Source: Liolophura sinensis (Eukaryota; Mollusca; Polyplacophora; Chitonida; Chitonidae). Taken from it: a stretch of DNA of 64,000 nucleotides. The stretch is taken from positions 8,125,606 to 8,189,605 of the forward strand of contig NC_088305.1 in the NCBI RefSeq assembly GCF_032854445.1, given 5' to 3'. Below, piece by piece: positions 35,105 through 46,959 of this stretch; the stretch's first letter is position 1, and each line of letters opens with the position of its first letter. Below the pieces are notes generated by a model. That model was given only the letters and a program-made list of their open reading frames with translations, did no database searches and was not told the DNA's origin. The position numbers and the translations under genes are program-made.

Positions 35105-36010
35105 CTTTGTTCTGTTGTAGGGCTATATTTGTAACATTGATTTGGGAATCAGGATCTGGGTGGTCATCATTGTCCACGAATTCTTCAATGTTGTCGTTTT
35201 GAAGTAAATACATGTTGTGCAACACACATGCAGCCATAATGATCTCTGTAGCAGCCTTTACAGACTGACTATCAATATAGTCTAAAATGAGTCTAAATCT
35301 ACCTGATTTAGACGTGTTTACGTGTCAAATGTCGTTGTCTCGGTAAGGCGTAAGCAACGAGCGGCAAGATGAATGTCCTCCGTCAACTATTGTATGGTTA
35401 CCATTACAAAGGCATAAACCATTTGTCCACAACGGTGAATTTTTCAACATCCTTGAATCGTGACAACTGCCGGGAAATCCTGCAAAGCCATAGAAGAACA
35501 TCATATCAGAATCACACACAGCTTGCAGTTATAATGAATGGTATTTCTTCCTGCTGACATTTGACTGAAGGTTTTTTTGTTTGGTGCTCTAACTGATATG
35601 TAAGTGACATCCAGAGCCCCAACGATATCAGGAAAACCATTACGCCAACTGAAATTCTCCACGATTCATTGCATGGCTACGTTCACAGGCCAAGCTATGC
35701 ATTTGGACTTCAGATTGTTCAGAATTCCATCGATTACACGTTTTGTTGATAAAATGATTAAGAGACTCCAAACCTGTCCGCTACTTTGATCACACTATCA
35801 CACTTCCTAAATACCGCAATGTTATGTAAACCTGTTTATTTGTTAGAATTGGTTCCCTGCCGCTATCTCCACCAATATTTAGTTCTGGATACCTCTGTAG
35901 CATGTCATTCAATGAGTGGAAACATTCGGAACAATCATCTAAACTTCACGTTGTTGTATTTGCTGACAATGTCTTCAACATTCAGCATCTCGTATTCCTA
36001 CAAATGGACA
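35105..36010 (-). pseudogene. PIF/Harbinger-type transposase relic (HARBI1-like)
   Basis: Seen, reading the minus strand with frameshifts: a helix-turn-helix-like word VADRFGVS (about 35,775), NGFPDIVGALDVTYI (first DDE aspartate region, about 35,620), VCDSDMMFF and GFPGSCHDSR (about 35,450-35,510), VDGGH and LLTPYRDN (about 35,340-35,380), and MAACVLHNMYLLQ near the C-terminus (35,237 on). Known: these match the order of HARBI1/PIF transposases. Damage: stop codons in the N-terminal part, frameshifts, and a deletion between LLTPYRDN and the C-terminal helix that removes the region of the third acidic residue. Inactive. The coding frame is cut at its 3' end by a family-A SINE (34725-35103). 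Confidence 0.82.
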
Positions 36011-36394
36011 TAAAAATATATATTCACTGTTAATGAAAAGTATTAATTGAACAAAACAAGGTATCAGACTAAAACTTAACAAGCTACCGGTATTAAATCC
36101 GTTCACGGAACCCCATCATTGGTTCAAAAACAAGATTACAGACATTTTTGAAAAACAGAAACGACGAACATTGGGCCACCAAAAGGCTATGTTTCCAAAT
36201 GCATTCAGTTATTATCAGAAAAGTATTGCCATCATGATCCTTGTATTATTATGTTGTGAGGCTTTGTGTATTATTTGTATTATTTACCGATCTGATAAAC
36301 ACAGTTTATAAAAACTTACTTCTGAGAAACATCAGTCATCATTGTAGAGCCTACTATTTCTGCACGTTCGTCGGTCAGGTCTTTCGCATCAGAA

Positions 36395-36680
36395 GCTACC
36401 TACAACAACAGTTCTTTTCTACGCCTTTTTGGTAGCACATCTTCCAGTTCTTTTTTATTCCATTCACGCCTGTTCTGGAACAATAGCACAACACATTCCG
36501 GACAGTTAATCGTGCGTACCCTAGATGTGAGTGACAGTTCCAGGCACTCGTAAGATCATTTCTTTTTTCAATTCTGTTATACTCTTCTATTCCTGTTACG
36601 TAGGAAAAGATGTACTTAGGAAAATCACTGCACCACAAATGTGTCCTTCTGCAAAAGTTTTGAACACTCAATTATGCATC
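36395..36680 (-). other. Open stretch of unknown nature upstream of the Harbinger relic
   Basis: About 90 open codons on the same strand as the transposase relic, with a VNGIKKNWKMC word reminiscent of the end of a Myb/SANT-like DNA-binding domain, which Harbinger elements often encode as a second protein. The match is short and unconvincing; it may equally be chance. Confidence 0.2.
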
Positions 36681-36689
36681 AATCATTGA

Positions 36690-37490
36690 TGCATCGATCA
36701 ATTAAAATAAACCTTATAAACCTTATAATTCCGCTACGCATCACATGCTAATGTTAATGGTAGACGAACAAATGTACTGTCAAGCAGGATTCCCGTGTGA
36801 TTTTGGTATAGTTGCCACCTTAACAATCATCTCTTCTTATTCAGGATAAAATTTATTTAACGCAAGACATCCTATACCTTAACTCACACGAAAGTATGTT
36901 ACCAAAGAAGGAAAAAGAGAACCGCAAAGATTCAAAATCATCTCAGAGATGCTACCTGTTCTTCGCAAAGCTCCTTATAATATTATACTTGTCTGCAATA
37001 ATGATTACTACCAGGTTTTCGTTGAGGAGCTACAACAAAGGCTGCAGCATCGACATATTCCAAAACAACCTATACTGTGCCGGCACTATTTAAAAACATC
37101 AAACCTTTCTCACGCACATATTCGTGCCTTCCCGTCACATCGACGCAGCATAATTTTACTGGATTCCAAAAATGCATAAATTCCCATGGAAAGTTTGCTT
37201 TATTGTGGGGTCAAAAAAGCTGTTCCACCAAACTTACATCCTCTCACTTAACGAAGACACCATAAGAAGTATAGTCATACACTGTACTACCATTCCTCAC
37301 ACAGATTTAACTGATAGAATGTCATCACTGATTGTTTCCGTATTTAATGAAAACGGTCACCGTTACATTAACGTCAAATGCAACAAAGCCTTCTTCAGTT
37401 CCACTACATACAGCGGTAACCACAGGGTGTTCAGAGATATTCAACAGTTACTTAAATTTCTCATTTGTGAAATCACATCTACGTGAAATT
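36690..37490 (+). pseudogene. TIR-domain-like coding relic
   Basis: Seen: from about 36,920 one frame reads EPQRFKIISEM, then APYNIILVCNNDYYQVF, VEELQQRLQ, IPKQPILC and HRRSIILLDSKN before a stop at 37,179; a shifted frame continues KFPWKVCFIVG and SIVIHCTTIP to 37,486. Known: this order resembles a TIR domain (box 1 YDAFVSY-like, helix A, box 2 strand LCLHxRD, SRRxIxxLS strand, then WCxxE). The key box 1 and box 2 residues are degenerate. Upstream, a hydrophobic CDFGIVATLTIIS could be the remains of a transmembrane segment, with stops after it. Inferred: the decayed C-terminus of a Toll-like or other TIR receptor. A frameshift and three stops argue against function. Confidence 0.5.
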
Positions 37491-38065
37491 CGGGGAAACC
37501 ATATACCATATATCGGAGTTTAGATACTCCGATGGTACAAATTGTGCCCCTCTTTTGGTCGACCAATACCTGCTCTCATATGAATACAACAGTATGCAGA
37601 ATCTATTTCTCACTCACTAAACAATGTGTTGACGATCTGCCAGCTTTAAACAATCCATATACAGCAAAGGCATCTTCGCTGGATTTAAAGGGAACCACAG
37701 ACTTGCTAGATGGCACATCTTCCCTAGACTTGCAGACTATACAACAGAGATAGTTTCAGTTTTGACAGTTTAACTTACTCTTACTTGGACAGCAATATAC
37801 CGAAAGATCCTGCATAGGGCGTGCACATATCTCGCCTTGTAACACTTGTTAGATCCTGCGTGTTGTGTCTAATTCCGCTTAACCTCTTGGCTAGGGGCTT
37901 TACATTCATCGTGCTAATTAGATCACCCAAATGGATACATAAATAATTGCAAACAAAGCGCATACATAGTTTGTTCTCGATAACTTATAGACTAGCATGG
38001 TACACGATTTTAATACTGATTTCCCAGACCATACCTGGCGTCTTTCCAACATCAAAGAAAAATGT

Positions 38066-38240
38066 TGACCGCTTCTCTTTGCATGATTCCGTTCTATTTT
38101 GGTAGTGTATGTACTTTCTTAGTTCTTGGTAGTTTGTGTTTTACGTAGTGTGGGAACTGGCCTTGAGATTACTGACCTGGAACGTCCTTATTGGTTGACT
38201 GGTATACGAATGTTTGTTTCGACGCATAGATTCATTAGTT
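38066..38240. repeat. Dispersed repeat F, copy 1
   Basis: Shares TTCTCTTTGCATGATTC, GTTCTA, TAGTTTGTGTT and GGTATAC..CGAATGTT words in order with 55185-55350. Confidence 0.65.
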
Positions 38241-39377
38241 CACTCTGCTATGAAGGATGCCCGAGACACTGTGGCAGAAATATGGACCTTATACTTGTCA
38301 AAATATGAAAAACTGATTTATAAAAAGAAAAGTTATAAAGTCTGTGTTTTACACATGAAGTCAAGGGTTAACCAAAACGAAACTTTAACACCAAGTAGGA
38401 ATATATACATGAAAGATTGGGTAAAAATATTTTTCTTGTTAACGTCGATTTTCATACTGTAAATTAAAAAACAGTACCTCGTTTGAACCAAGAATTAGCG
38501 TTTTTTAGGGAGAATTCATTTTTGTCGGGTTATTAATCAGCCATCGCTTTTTCGGCTAACGGAATGTGTTTGTGTTTTTATGAATTTATATAAAGAGCCT
38601 TTACAGAAATATATTGATTACTCAACAAAACCAGATTTCTAGACGAAGACTTGAGATCACTCATACATTTGTACAGGCGTATTTGATTGGTGAAACGCCA
38701 GTAAAATTCTCCACTGGTGGACAAAAATAGGCGGGCATAATGAATGGCACAGATTTGATCCTCTTCTTAGCTCTGACCCGAGATGTGTAGCCAATTGGCT
38801 CCGCGGGTAGAAAACGGAAGGAACATAACTTACATATCCACAGTACTGCAGGGTATGGTGAATTCTATCTTGAAAAGTTCTGAGTAAAATTTTAAAGCAA
38901 TATTCAGAAAATTTTAGGCGTATTATACGCTTTTACAACAATGCAGGCAGTTTTATTCCATGATGTTCTGCCAATTAGATAAGCTACAGATTTGAAGCGT
39001 TGTATGTGACTTTAAGCATTACTGTACAAGTGATTATCGCGTAACGCAATACTTGTGAATTTAACACAGCTGACGAATGGTATCTGATATATCAGTTGCC
39101 CTCACAAGCCCTGCGTGATGTGTGAAGATGTCAGTCAGCGTCAAAAGCGGTTACTACAAAACACGTCTTCGCTACAAGATTCTGAACTGCTACATGGAGC
39201 ATAGTGCTCCTGTAGATAAGTGTGGATGGAGTCTCCAGAATCTCTGGCATTCATGGATGAAGTGAACGCTTGTCAAACGGCAATGGTTTACTTCCGGCAC
39301 GCGCAACATGCGGTTTCCTCCACCAATGAAAACGACCGCATCTGTAACTGACATTCATCTATCTATCCGTATAATTC

Positions 39378-39459
39378 ATAGATCAATAAATCATTCAATG
39401 AAAGATCAATAGATCAATAAATCATTCAATGAAAGATCAATAGATCAATAAATCATTCC
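39378..39459. repeat. 31-bp tandem repeat, about 2.6 copies
   Basis: GATCAATAAATCATTCAATG starts at 39381 and 39412 and, truncated, at 39443. Confidence 0.93.
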
Positions 39460-39769
39460 ATTTTTCATTTTGAAGGCTACCCCTCTTCCCACTCCCTCAA
39501 TCTCACTACATCTGACCGATAAATAACCGATATATTTATCTTTATTCGACTTTATTATATGGGTAATAGATAAACAGGTCAAATCTAAACTCATCACAGC
39601 TTATCGGCAGGGAGGATAACCTTGTTTACATTCAGCTATATACAATGTATTTATTGGATATCAACTGACGGGGAAACTGGGTCTGCATGGAACGACCTTG
39701 TGCGCCTCTCGAAGCAGACAGCAAAATCATAGTCGCTGGTTCGTAACATTCACTTGGTGATTGGGTCAT

Positions 39770-40345
39770 CCGCCTTGGCCTATACGCTAACGTGCTAGCG
39801 TAGCACAATGATCATTGCGATCGCACCTGCCACGATAGCACAGTTGGCAGAGCGTCCGCTTCATGAGCAGTAGATTCAGGGTCGAGTCACACCTAAGACC
39901 GCTTCGCGTTCATGAAGGAGAGAGTGCAAAGACTGGTTGATCCTTATCAGTATAATGGCTCTGGCGGGGGCGGCTTATTTGCCTTCGTTAGGGCATCTCA
40001 GTGCAGTAGATGAACGAGCTGTGAAAATTCGTCCTGCAACAAAGAGGCACATTACATACACTCTAAGGATTCCTTTGTCGTCATATCACTGAAAACTTGT
40101 TCAGTACGACGTTAAACCCCAAGCACTCACTCACTCAATGCGATCGTTGTGAGATCAACTCCAATTCATGCTGGCTTAACCTCAGGTTGTATTTGAGGAG
40201 GTCTTGCAGCAATCTGCTCATGGCCCTGGGTTTCGCCATGGCTTTATCGTTTTTTTCCCCTACCACCATAATGTTGATCGCTGTCGTATAAGTAAAATAT
40301 TCTTGCGTACATGCATGAAATTCCAATCAAATAAATAGATCAGTC
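39770..40345 (+). repeat. SINE family B copy split by a family A SINE
   Basis: Head 39770-39823 (CGCTAACGTGCTAGCG-like) and body/tail 40139-40345 (GATCGTTGTGAGATCAACTC to AAATAAATAG) belong to one family B element; 39824-40138 is an inserted family A element. Confidence 0.85.
39824..40138 (+). repeat. SINE family A inserted in family B, with 8-bp target-site duplication
   Basis: Plus strand: ATAGCACAGTTGGCAGAGCG head (A box), GGGTCGAGTCAC (B box), body, GTTAAACCCCAAGC and an (ACTC)n tail. TGCGATCG at 39816-39823 and 40139-40146 flanks it. Confidence 0.93.
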
Positions 40346-40499
40346 TGTTAACTATCGCATTTTGTACGACATTCGATGGTATCTTCATATTGTTCAGGTA
40401 AATACTGAAAGAATTTGAAGATTCTACACACATGCGACTAAAAACAAGCACTCCAGTGAAATGCGCTAATAATATTGACTGTACCCCCAATTACTTGGG

Positions 40500-41380
40500 T
40501 GTTTAAGAGCCTCAGAAATTTGCAGTGAGCAGTGTTGAAGAAACTAGTCCGGGAGAGAAGTTTCTCAATTATTCCCCAAAATAATTAAAAGAATGTAATA
40601 ATTAATCAAAATAATGTCAAGTATGAAAACAATATACATTTGAGACACTGAGCCCAGAGCGCTACTCTTCATCATGAAATTCTGTATTTCTTCTGTTTAC
40701 AACGCGGTGAAGAAGACAACCCTTAGGATTGCTATTTTCAGTATATATAGATAAGGTCCTCACATGCATGCACTCTTTCGTCCAACATCCAACATCTCTC
40801 CGGCTTAGCCAATAGTATATTTTTTTTTACTTCATCATCCGGAGACGAGATAGAAACGAAGTGAATTAACCCACGAAAGCTCTAGATAACAGTGTAAATA
40901 AGAACAAGGGAGATCACTCTAGCTGATAATGACTGGATGTTGGCCGAAAATTTGGGGAACTAGGGTTTTGTTCACTACAAAATATAATGGGTCCTTGTAA
41001 TTTTTCACCAATCTTATCTACAAGACGCGTATTCTAGACCACTGACGTAAAATATATTGCAATAAACATCATTTAAGAAATAGTGACTCCTTGTTTAGCC
41101 CTTGTTGTTGATTTTAGACCGGGGAATATGGAAGAGTTGAAAGTACATGGTATGGTAAGGCGAGGAATCGGCAACAGTGCAAGAAACTGTGCACCTCAAG
41201 AAGCGAAACTAACACACTTATAAAGCGACTTGTGCGACTTATAAAGCTTCAAGCATACACTGAAGCAATGTATATATCATAAAATCGGAAAATGGAAAGC
41301 CTGTTCCAGTCACACTGAAATATCTTTTGTTTTATATTAGACCCTGCAGAGTGGGGAAAGCTATTCCACCACACGTAACT
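40500..41380. other. Intergenic, unassigned
   Basis: A fragment of repeat E (CTAGACCACTGACGTAAAAT) lies at about 41034-41090. Otherwise nothing recognised. Confidence 0.4.
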
Positions 41381-41384
41381 GTTT

Positions 41385-41740
41385 TAAAAATTCTTGGGAA
41401 CGCAGTAATGCAACAATCAATGAAATACATATATAGAAATTGGTCAGCCTTATACTTCCGCTACGCAGTACACCTTAAAGTTAATGATAGCTAGATGACC
41501 CCATGCATTCTCAAACTGAATTCACGTATGATTTTACTATCGTGGTCACACGTTAAGTAACCATAGCTTAACAATTTTCCATTCTAATTCACGATAACAT
41601 TTCTTTAATGCAAGACAGCCTATATCTTTACTCCCACAAAAACTATGTTGCCAATGAGAAAAGAAGAACCACAAAGATTCGAACTCTTTGTCGAGCTACT
41701 AACCGTTGTCCGTAGTGACCTCGGTAGTATACTGTAGTAC
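41385..41740 (+). pseudogene. Second fragment related to the TIR-like relic
   Basis: Sequence 41,445-41,700 parallels 36,715-36,960 (shared TCCGCTACGCA, GCAAGACA, CCTATA and CACAAAGATTC-type words in the same order), and one frame again reads EEPQRFELF. Similarity ends about where the TIR-like part begins. A duplicated, more decayed fragment. Confidence 0.5.
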
Positions 41741-42033
41741 TTTAAAGGGTACCTGTCTGTACCTGTTTTTGGCTGGTTATTAGTAAGCAACCATCTCTTA
41801 TATGGCCGTATAACTTTTATGGGTGAATCGACCAAGTTTTGCACTTCTGATATAGAAATTTATAGAATCTTGCTGAGATTTAAAAATTTTAGCTGTCTTA
41901 TCGTACCTTTCTGGGACCAATTCTTCGCCTTACCGTACCAGGTACTTTTAAGATGAGGCGCCCAGAATCGTGCACTTAGTGGTACGCGTCGTCGTGTAAT
42001 CACCAATAACTAAATAAGAATCAATAACAAGAT

Positions 42034-42195
42034 CCTCCGGCCGTACGTGAAAAAGGCCTTCCAGAAACCTGCTGATGGTCGTGCGTTCCCACGGGCTCTG
42101 TGAAGTTTCCTTCCACCGCAATGTTGGCTGCCGTGGTATAACTGAAATGTTCTTAAGAACGCTGTAAAACTGCAATGAAATACAATAAATAAGTT
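42034..42195 (+). repeat. SINE family B, 5'-truncated
   Basis: Plus strand: CTCCGGCCGTACGTG to the CAATAAATAAG tail. Confidence 0.82.
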
Positions 42196-42947
42196 ACAAG
42201 ATCAGTCATTGGGTGATCGCGCGACTAGTGGTGGCGATCAGCGACGGATCGTGCGGTCAATGGTGGCGGCCGAAGACCGCTCGAACGATGGATACAAGCT
42301 ATTCACAACCAGTCGCAACCAGATCCCACCGATCATGATAGGCCTACTGACGGCACTGATACTCAGATCATAGTGATATGCCCTGTCTGGGTGTCGTAGC
42401 GGAGATTGACAGAAACTGCTCGAAATATACTGGTGCTGGGCAGCTAAAGACTGTTTAAAGATATAGAACCAGTCGGGAGGTGATGCAATCAGTCACGACA
42501 GATCGTGGCTGGTGGCATTAGCAAGAGTGATATCGTACAACAGGGGGCATCACCAATCATCAGCTGGTGATGTCACCATACATGTGTGATTGGTGTTGCG
42601 ACCTCGTATACGATTTGCTTCCGTGGATTCGCGGATTTGAACCATCGATCTCATACTGCCACTGGCTTTGCTTTAGTGACCATCCACGATCTCTGCGACA
42701 GGTGAGTCGCTGGTTCAAAAACCCCGGACTTCTCTCAATCAACTTTTCCCACTAGAAACTGTGCTGTGCCTTGACAATGTCAGATGATCAAGGGAGATAA
42801 GCAGACCATTCAAGAGCACACCTAGGATTTATCTCCCATTATTTTACAACGATATTAACATCAGGATAAAAAAAAGAACACGATTCTGTTTACAGACTTG
42901 AATAATTTCCGTAGATAGACGCTGGCAAATCATTGATACGAATCCTG

Positions 42948-43232
42948 TGTACCAACTCTTTCATGCCACTGCTCTAACCGCATGCTTGTGGGATCTTGGT
43001 GACAATGAACCGGTCGACCAGGCTGGGCTGACCCCTCAGCCAATATTACGCTCGTTGAAGTCCTGTTGTTTTTCACCAATATTGTGTGCACGTTTGTGCA
43101 TATCCTACATGTGTTAAAGTTCTTCAGTGACTTACCAGAGGTCGATGGTTTACCCCAGGCACCCCTGTTGCCCGCACCCATAATACTAGTGGAAAATTTT
43201 TTGAGCACCAAAACCATTAATCGAATCAAATA
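42948..43232 (+). repeat. SINE-like family D copy
   Basis: Shares the internal words and their order with 31430-31742, including CGTTGAAG, TTTTCACCAATAT and CGATGGTTT. Confidence 0.7.
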
Positions 43233-43249
43233 AGCCAGTAATCAAGCGC

Positions 43250-43430
43250 GTCAAAACAGATTTGGTCACTGTGAGTTCAAGTTCAGCTCATGTCTGAACG
43301 TGGGAAGGTATGACAGCTACGTGCAGATGGTCAACAGATTCCCCCGGGCTCTAAAGGTATAAGTGAAATATTCTTCAGTAGGTCGCAAAATACAAATCAA
43401 ATAAGTAAACTAAACAAATAAATCAAAGCA
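43250..43430 (+). repeat. SINE family B copy, degenerate
   Basis: GGTCACTGTGAGTTCAAGTT (B box), CCCCCGGGCTCT, and a tail with AAACAAATAAATC. Confidence 0.75.
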
Positions 43431-43434
43431 AATA

Positions 43435-45195
43435 CACCATACACCATTCGTACACCAGCCATCCCCCAGAATGGACGTTCCGGGTCAATTATCACTAGGC
43501 CAGTTTCTAACACAACGTTTCCTATCTCGCCGATGACAAGAGGGATAATAGTTTAGATTTAGACATTCTAAATTATCATTACTTTAATAAATTATACCTA
43601 AGCCTCCTGCATAAGCCTCGCGTTTAGGTGCTGTGTGTTGTGTGACAATTTAAGTCAACCTCACAAAAACCGGAGTGTCAAGGTTATTCCATCAAACACG
43701 TTTATCCCAAGTTTCTTAACTTTAACAATGACTGTAATTCATATACAACAGATATACTGGACACCTTGTCCATATTTATTCACAAGAATTTACGAAGCCT
43801 CTTGACTCGGGTTGGACCGCACTAAATTCATGTACAACTCCGACAAAGGTAGATAGATATCTTGAAGATTATGTTTGATAAATGAGTTTATTTCCAGTTT
43901 TCTTACGGATCAGGAGGATATCTGCTGAAGCGAGAACTACGCTTTAGTCATATTAGCCTGCCAGATAACTTTATTCAGGCTAAAGTCTGAGCTCATTTTG
44001 TATGCGTAGTTGAACACCCAGCCCTGTGAGTAGAAAACGTGAAGGTCAGTATTCCTCCGGGTGTGTGCAATGACAAATTTTCTTGTAACTTAAGAAATTG
44101 TCAACGATTGGAATAAGAAAGAACTAGACTAGGTAAATATAGCACTATCTAAGCGCCCGGGTTGAGTTTTGAAGGTCACGCTTTGTTCTTCAACCACATG
44201 TAGGCCGCCAGTTCATATTTACATTGATATACATGTAAGATATACCTACCTGTATAAGCGAAGGAAATCTTAGTTTTGTAAGAACTCATGTGAGTGCTGT
44301 GTAAAGTCTGTTATTGCATGGTGGAAATTCATTTCACCATTAGGGGTTTATTGTATTTGCCATTAGAAATCTTTACACCCCCAAAACATGACCAAAAAAC
44401 AAAAATTTGGATTAAAAATGTAACACATTGTAAGTTGATCAACAAATTAAAATTCGCCATAGAGTCTAAGTCTTAAGCGTCAAGTCGTATATCGTTTTCT
44501 GAATTCTGCAGAATACTGTCACCTGTATATTTGAAATTAATTGCTTGAGGTAAAAGAAAGCTAAAAGATGGGGTTAGGTTTATCAGACAGACGACTGAAA
44601 GTTATGCATAAAATATTTTCAATTATTTTCTTGCATTTTTTGAAAATGAATTTTATGGGCCAAAGTGGTGATGTTTAGGAACACATCATGTTTCTTACTC
44701 TTGTCCAACAGCTGGAGGGAATTTTTGAAAACATTACTTCAGTATTAGAAAGAAAAACATGACATTCAACAAAGTTTGGATTAGAAAAAAAAACATTACT
44801 TTAGACATTTTTAGTCATGGGTATAAAAAAGCTATCCAAATATTCAGTGGTATGTTTAGAGTAGCAAAATTTCTTGAGACGAGTTTCTGTAACCAGTAGA
44901 ATAGCCCACAGATATCTGAATGCCTGTGGAAGTAATTGTATGCATTGTTTTAAGTTGTCTGTCTAGTGACGATTACTTCAATTTTGAACGAAAAGAAGAC
45001 AACGTAATATTTTAATTAGGCTAGCCGCACATCTCCTCGTCCTGAGTGAATATTGTTAAGTCCGACGTGAAAACCCATGCTTACGTAATTACATATATAC
45101 AGATGAGTGTTATGAAATAACAGGAATGGGTATGGTTTTTGGGTACATATTTAACTGTAGCGATCAAAAACTCGTGTATGATTTTAAATTTATGT
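43435..45195. other. Intergenic, unassigned
   Basis: AT-rich; no repeat family or exon recognised by eye. Confidence 0.45.
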
Positions 45196-45198
45196 GGT

Positions 45199-45365
45199 GA
45201 CTTATTTATTTAATTGGTGTTTAACGCCGCACTCAAGAATATGTCACTTATACGACAGCGGCCAACATTATGGTAGGAGTAAATCGGTTAGAGCCAGGGT
45301 GAAACCCACGACCATCCACAGGTTGCTCGAAGACTCATACATTATTGAACATCGGTGGCCTAGAA
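45199..45365 (-). repeat. SINE family B copy, 5'-truncated
   Basis: Minus strand: TTATTTATTTAATTGGTGTT, CACTCAAGAATATGTCACTT, then CACGACCATCCACAGG. Confidence 0.8.
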
Positions 45366-45417
45366 GTTACAAGGCCCGCCTCTTTAGTAATACATGCAGT
45401 TCTTGTCGCTGTACTGA

Positions 45418-45625
45418 CTGACCTGGTGGCTGTATAACATGACGGGGTGAGTGTCATGTATGGTGTCTTCGACATGATACTTCAGATGTGGCAGCACTTT
45501 AGCAGTAGGCCTACGCCCTGTCACAACAAGACACAGTATATGCACATACACCGAATGACTCCTCATCGTCAGATGGCTGATAAATTGCTATTGGTACGAC
45601 GTAAAAACCCTAGCGTACATGCATA
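45418..45625 (+). repeat. SINE-like family C copy
   Basis: Contains TCTTCGACATGATACTTCAG, GGCAGCACTTTAGC, ATGACTCCTCATCGTC and the 3' end GTACGACGTAAAAACCC. Confidence 0.72.
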
Positions 45626-45917
45626 TGCACCTTATTATAAATGAACCCAGGAAAGCGATTTGTCTGAAGCGGTACGTAGCTCTTGCGATAATGAAGATAT
45701 CGCTTAGATTGTGGGCCGTTAGCGCGAGAACCTAACTGTGAGAAAACACAGGCTGCCCTCAGCTTGAGAATTTGTGTCAGAAGTCTCAGCTTACTATACA
45801 TGTATTCCTGCATATAACATGATTGTGCTGGTGGACAAAGCATTCTCGAGGCCTGGTCACTTTGTATAGTTTCAATGTGTGTGTTAAATAACATGACAAC
45901 ACAGCACTCTGAGTACA

Positions 45918-46195
45918 CCTAGACCAGTGACGTCTAATATATTGCAGTTAATATCACTCCATATTTTGTACCTTAATTCAGTTTATGGCATGGTGCTACA
46001 GGTCTGAGTTATTTGCTACTAAATAGGCGTTTACATGGACAGTTAGAATACATCCCTGATCGAGGTAAACCGACAAGAGGACGTATTTCAACGGTTACGT
46101 GTAACCGCTTCACAGCTACCACACTGTCGTCGCTGCTCTAGTCTTAAACTCTGTACTTTTACTCTATATGCTGTTGTCTTTTATACTGAACGCAC
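45918..46195 (+). repeat. Dispersed repeat E, longest copy
   Basis: Starts CTAGACCAGTGACGTCTAAT and runs through GACAGTTAGAATAC, CCCTGATCGAGG, CGGTTACGTGTAACC and ACACTGTCGTCGCTGC to GTTGTCTTTTATA. No coding capacity and no clear tRNA promoter seen. Confidence 0.72.
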
Positions 46196-46890
46196 AGTAA
46201 AGTTTTTTTTATGTCTGTTCAGGTATAGTGTAAATAAACACTTCTGTCCTTGACCCCCCCCCCCCCTCCACTTGATATAAGGAAGGCTGGAATTGTTTGG
46301 AATCTGTGGTTAGGTAGGGCGACTTGTGGACAACAACATGGAGGACATCTAGCGAGACTCATCTGGTTCCAACTGGATGAATCTAAAAATTGTTGCAGCT
46401 AAAGTTTCAATAGAAATGATATATTACTATTTCGCCGAGATATAATATATGACTTGAACTGGAACTTGCGCTTTTGCTCAGGGACATGTTGTCGGCCAGT
46501 TCTCTATTTCGGCTTGATTTAGATCACAGCGATACCGCCATACCTGCACACAAACAAACGCACTGACACACATACACACAGACTGACAAACACACAGACA
46601 GAGATATAAATGTATTTCAACAAAAATATAACGTAACTTGACGAAGGTAACAGATCTGTAACAGACACAGCAATGGGCTACCCGAAAAGGATTTTACACC
46701 TTCATACTTCGGTCTGTGGCTGGAGGTTAAGGACTATATATAAGGTGAAACGCGAAATCGTGGAGACATCGCCTCAACTGGTCCTGTCAGCTTTCACCCA
46801 GTGTCGCGTGACCTCATACCTCACACAGAGAAGTAAAATAGGAGTCACCACGACGAGCACGTGACCGACCCGATTCAGTCATAACAAAAC

Positions 46891-46959
46891 ATGGAAACCC
46901 GAACAGATTACTCTCAGTCGGTGCTAGACTCGAGGGAAAGATTTGGAACGTCCACTGAG
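46891..46959 (+). other. Possible 5' exon of the NaGLT1-like gene with an upstream ORF
   Basis: ATG 46891 sits in a strong context (AAAACATGG) and is followed by 23 open codons to a good donor GAG|gtaaat. Spliced to the exon beginning at 47764, the frame reads five more codons and stops at TGA 47779-47781, which overlaps the main ATG (47778-47780) as ATGA. The piece would then be a 28-codon upstream ORF. Alternatively the exon is spurious, or an unusual acceptor inside the next exon would make it an alternative N-terminus. Confidence 0.35.

Larger units (their letters stand above)
37500..39800. other. Intergenic, largely unassigned
   Basis: Contains repeat F (38066-38240) and the 31-bp tandem repeat at 39378. 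An open frame at 37532-37753 has no recognisable similarity. No exon supported. Confidence 0.4.

Noticed and set aside
46673-46864. 63-codon open frame upstream of the NaGLT1-like gene
   Set aside because: No similarity recognised, no splice link to the transporter, and it ends before the candidate 5' exon.
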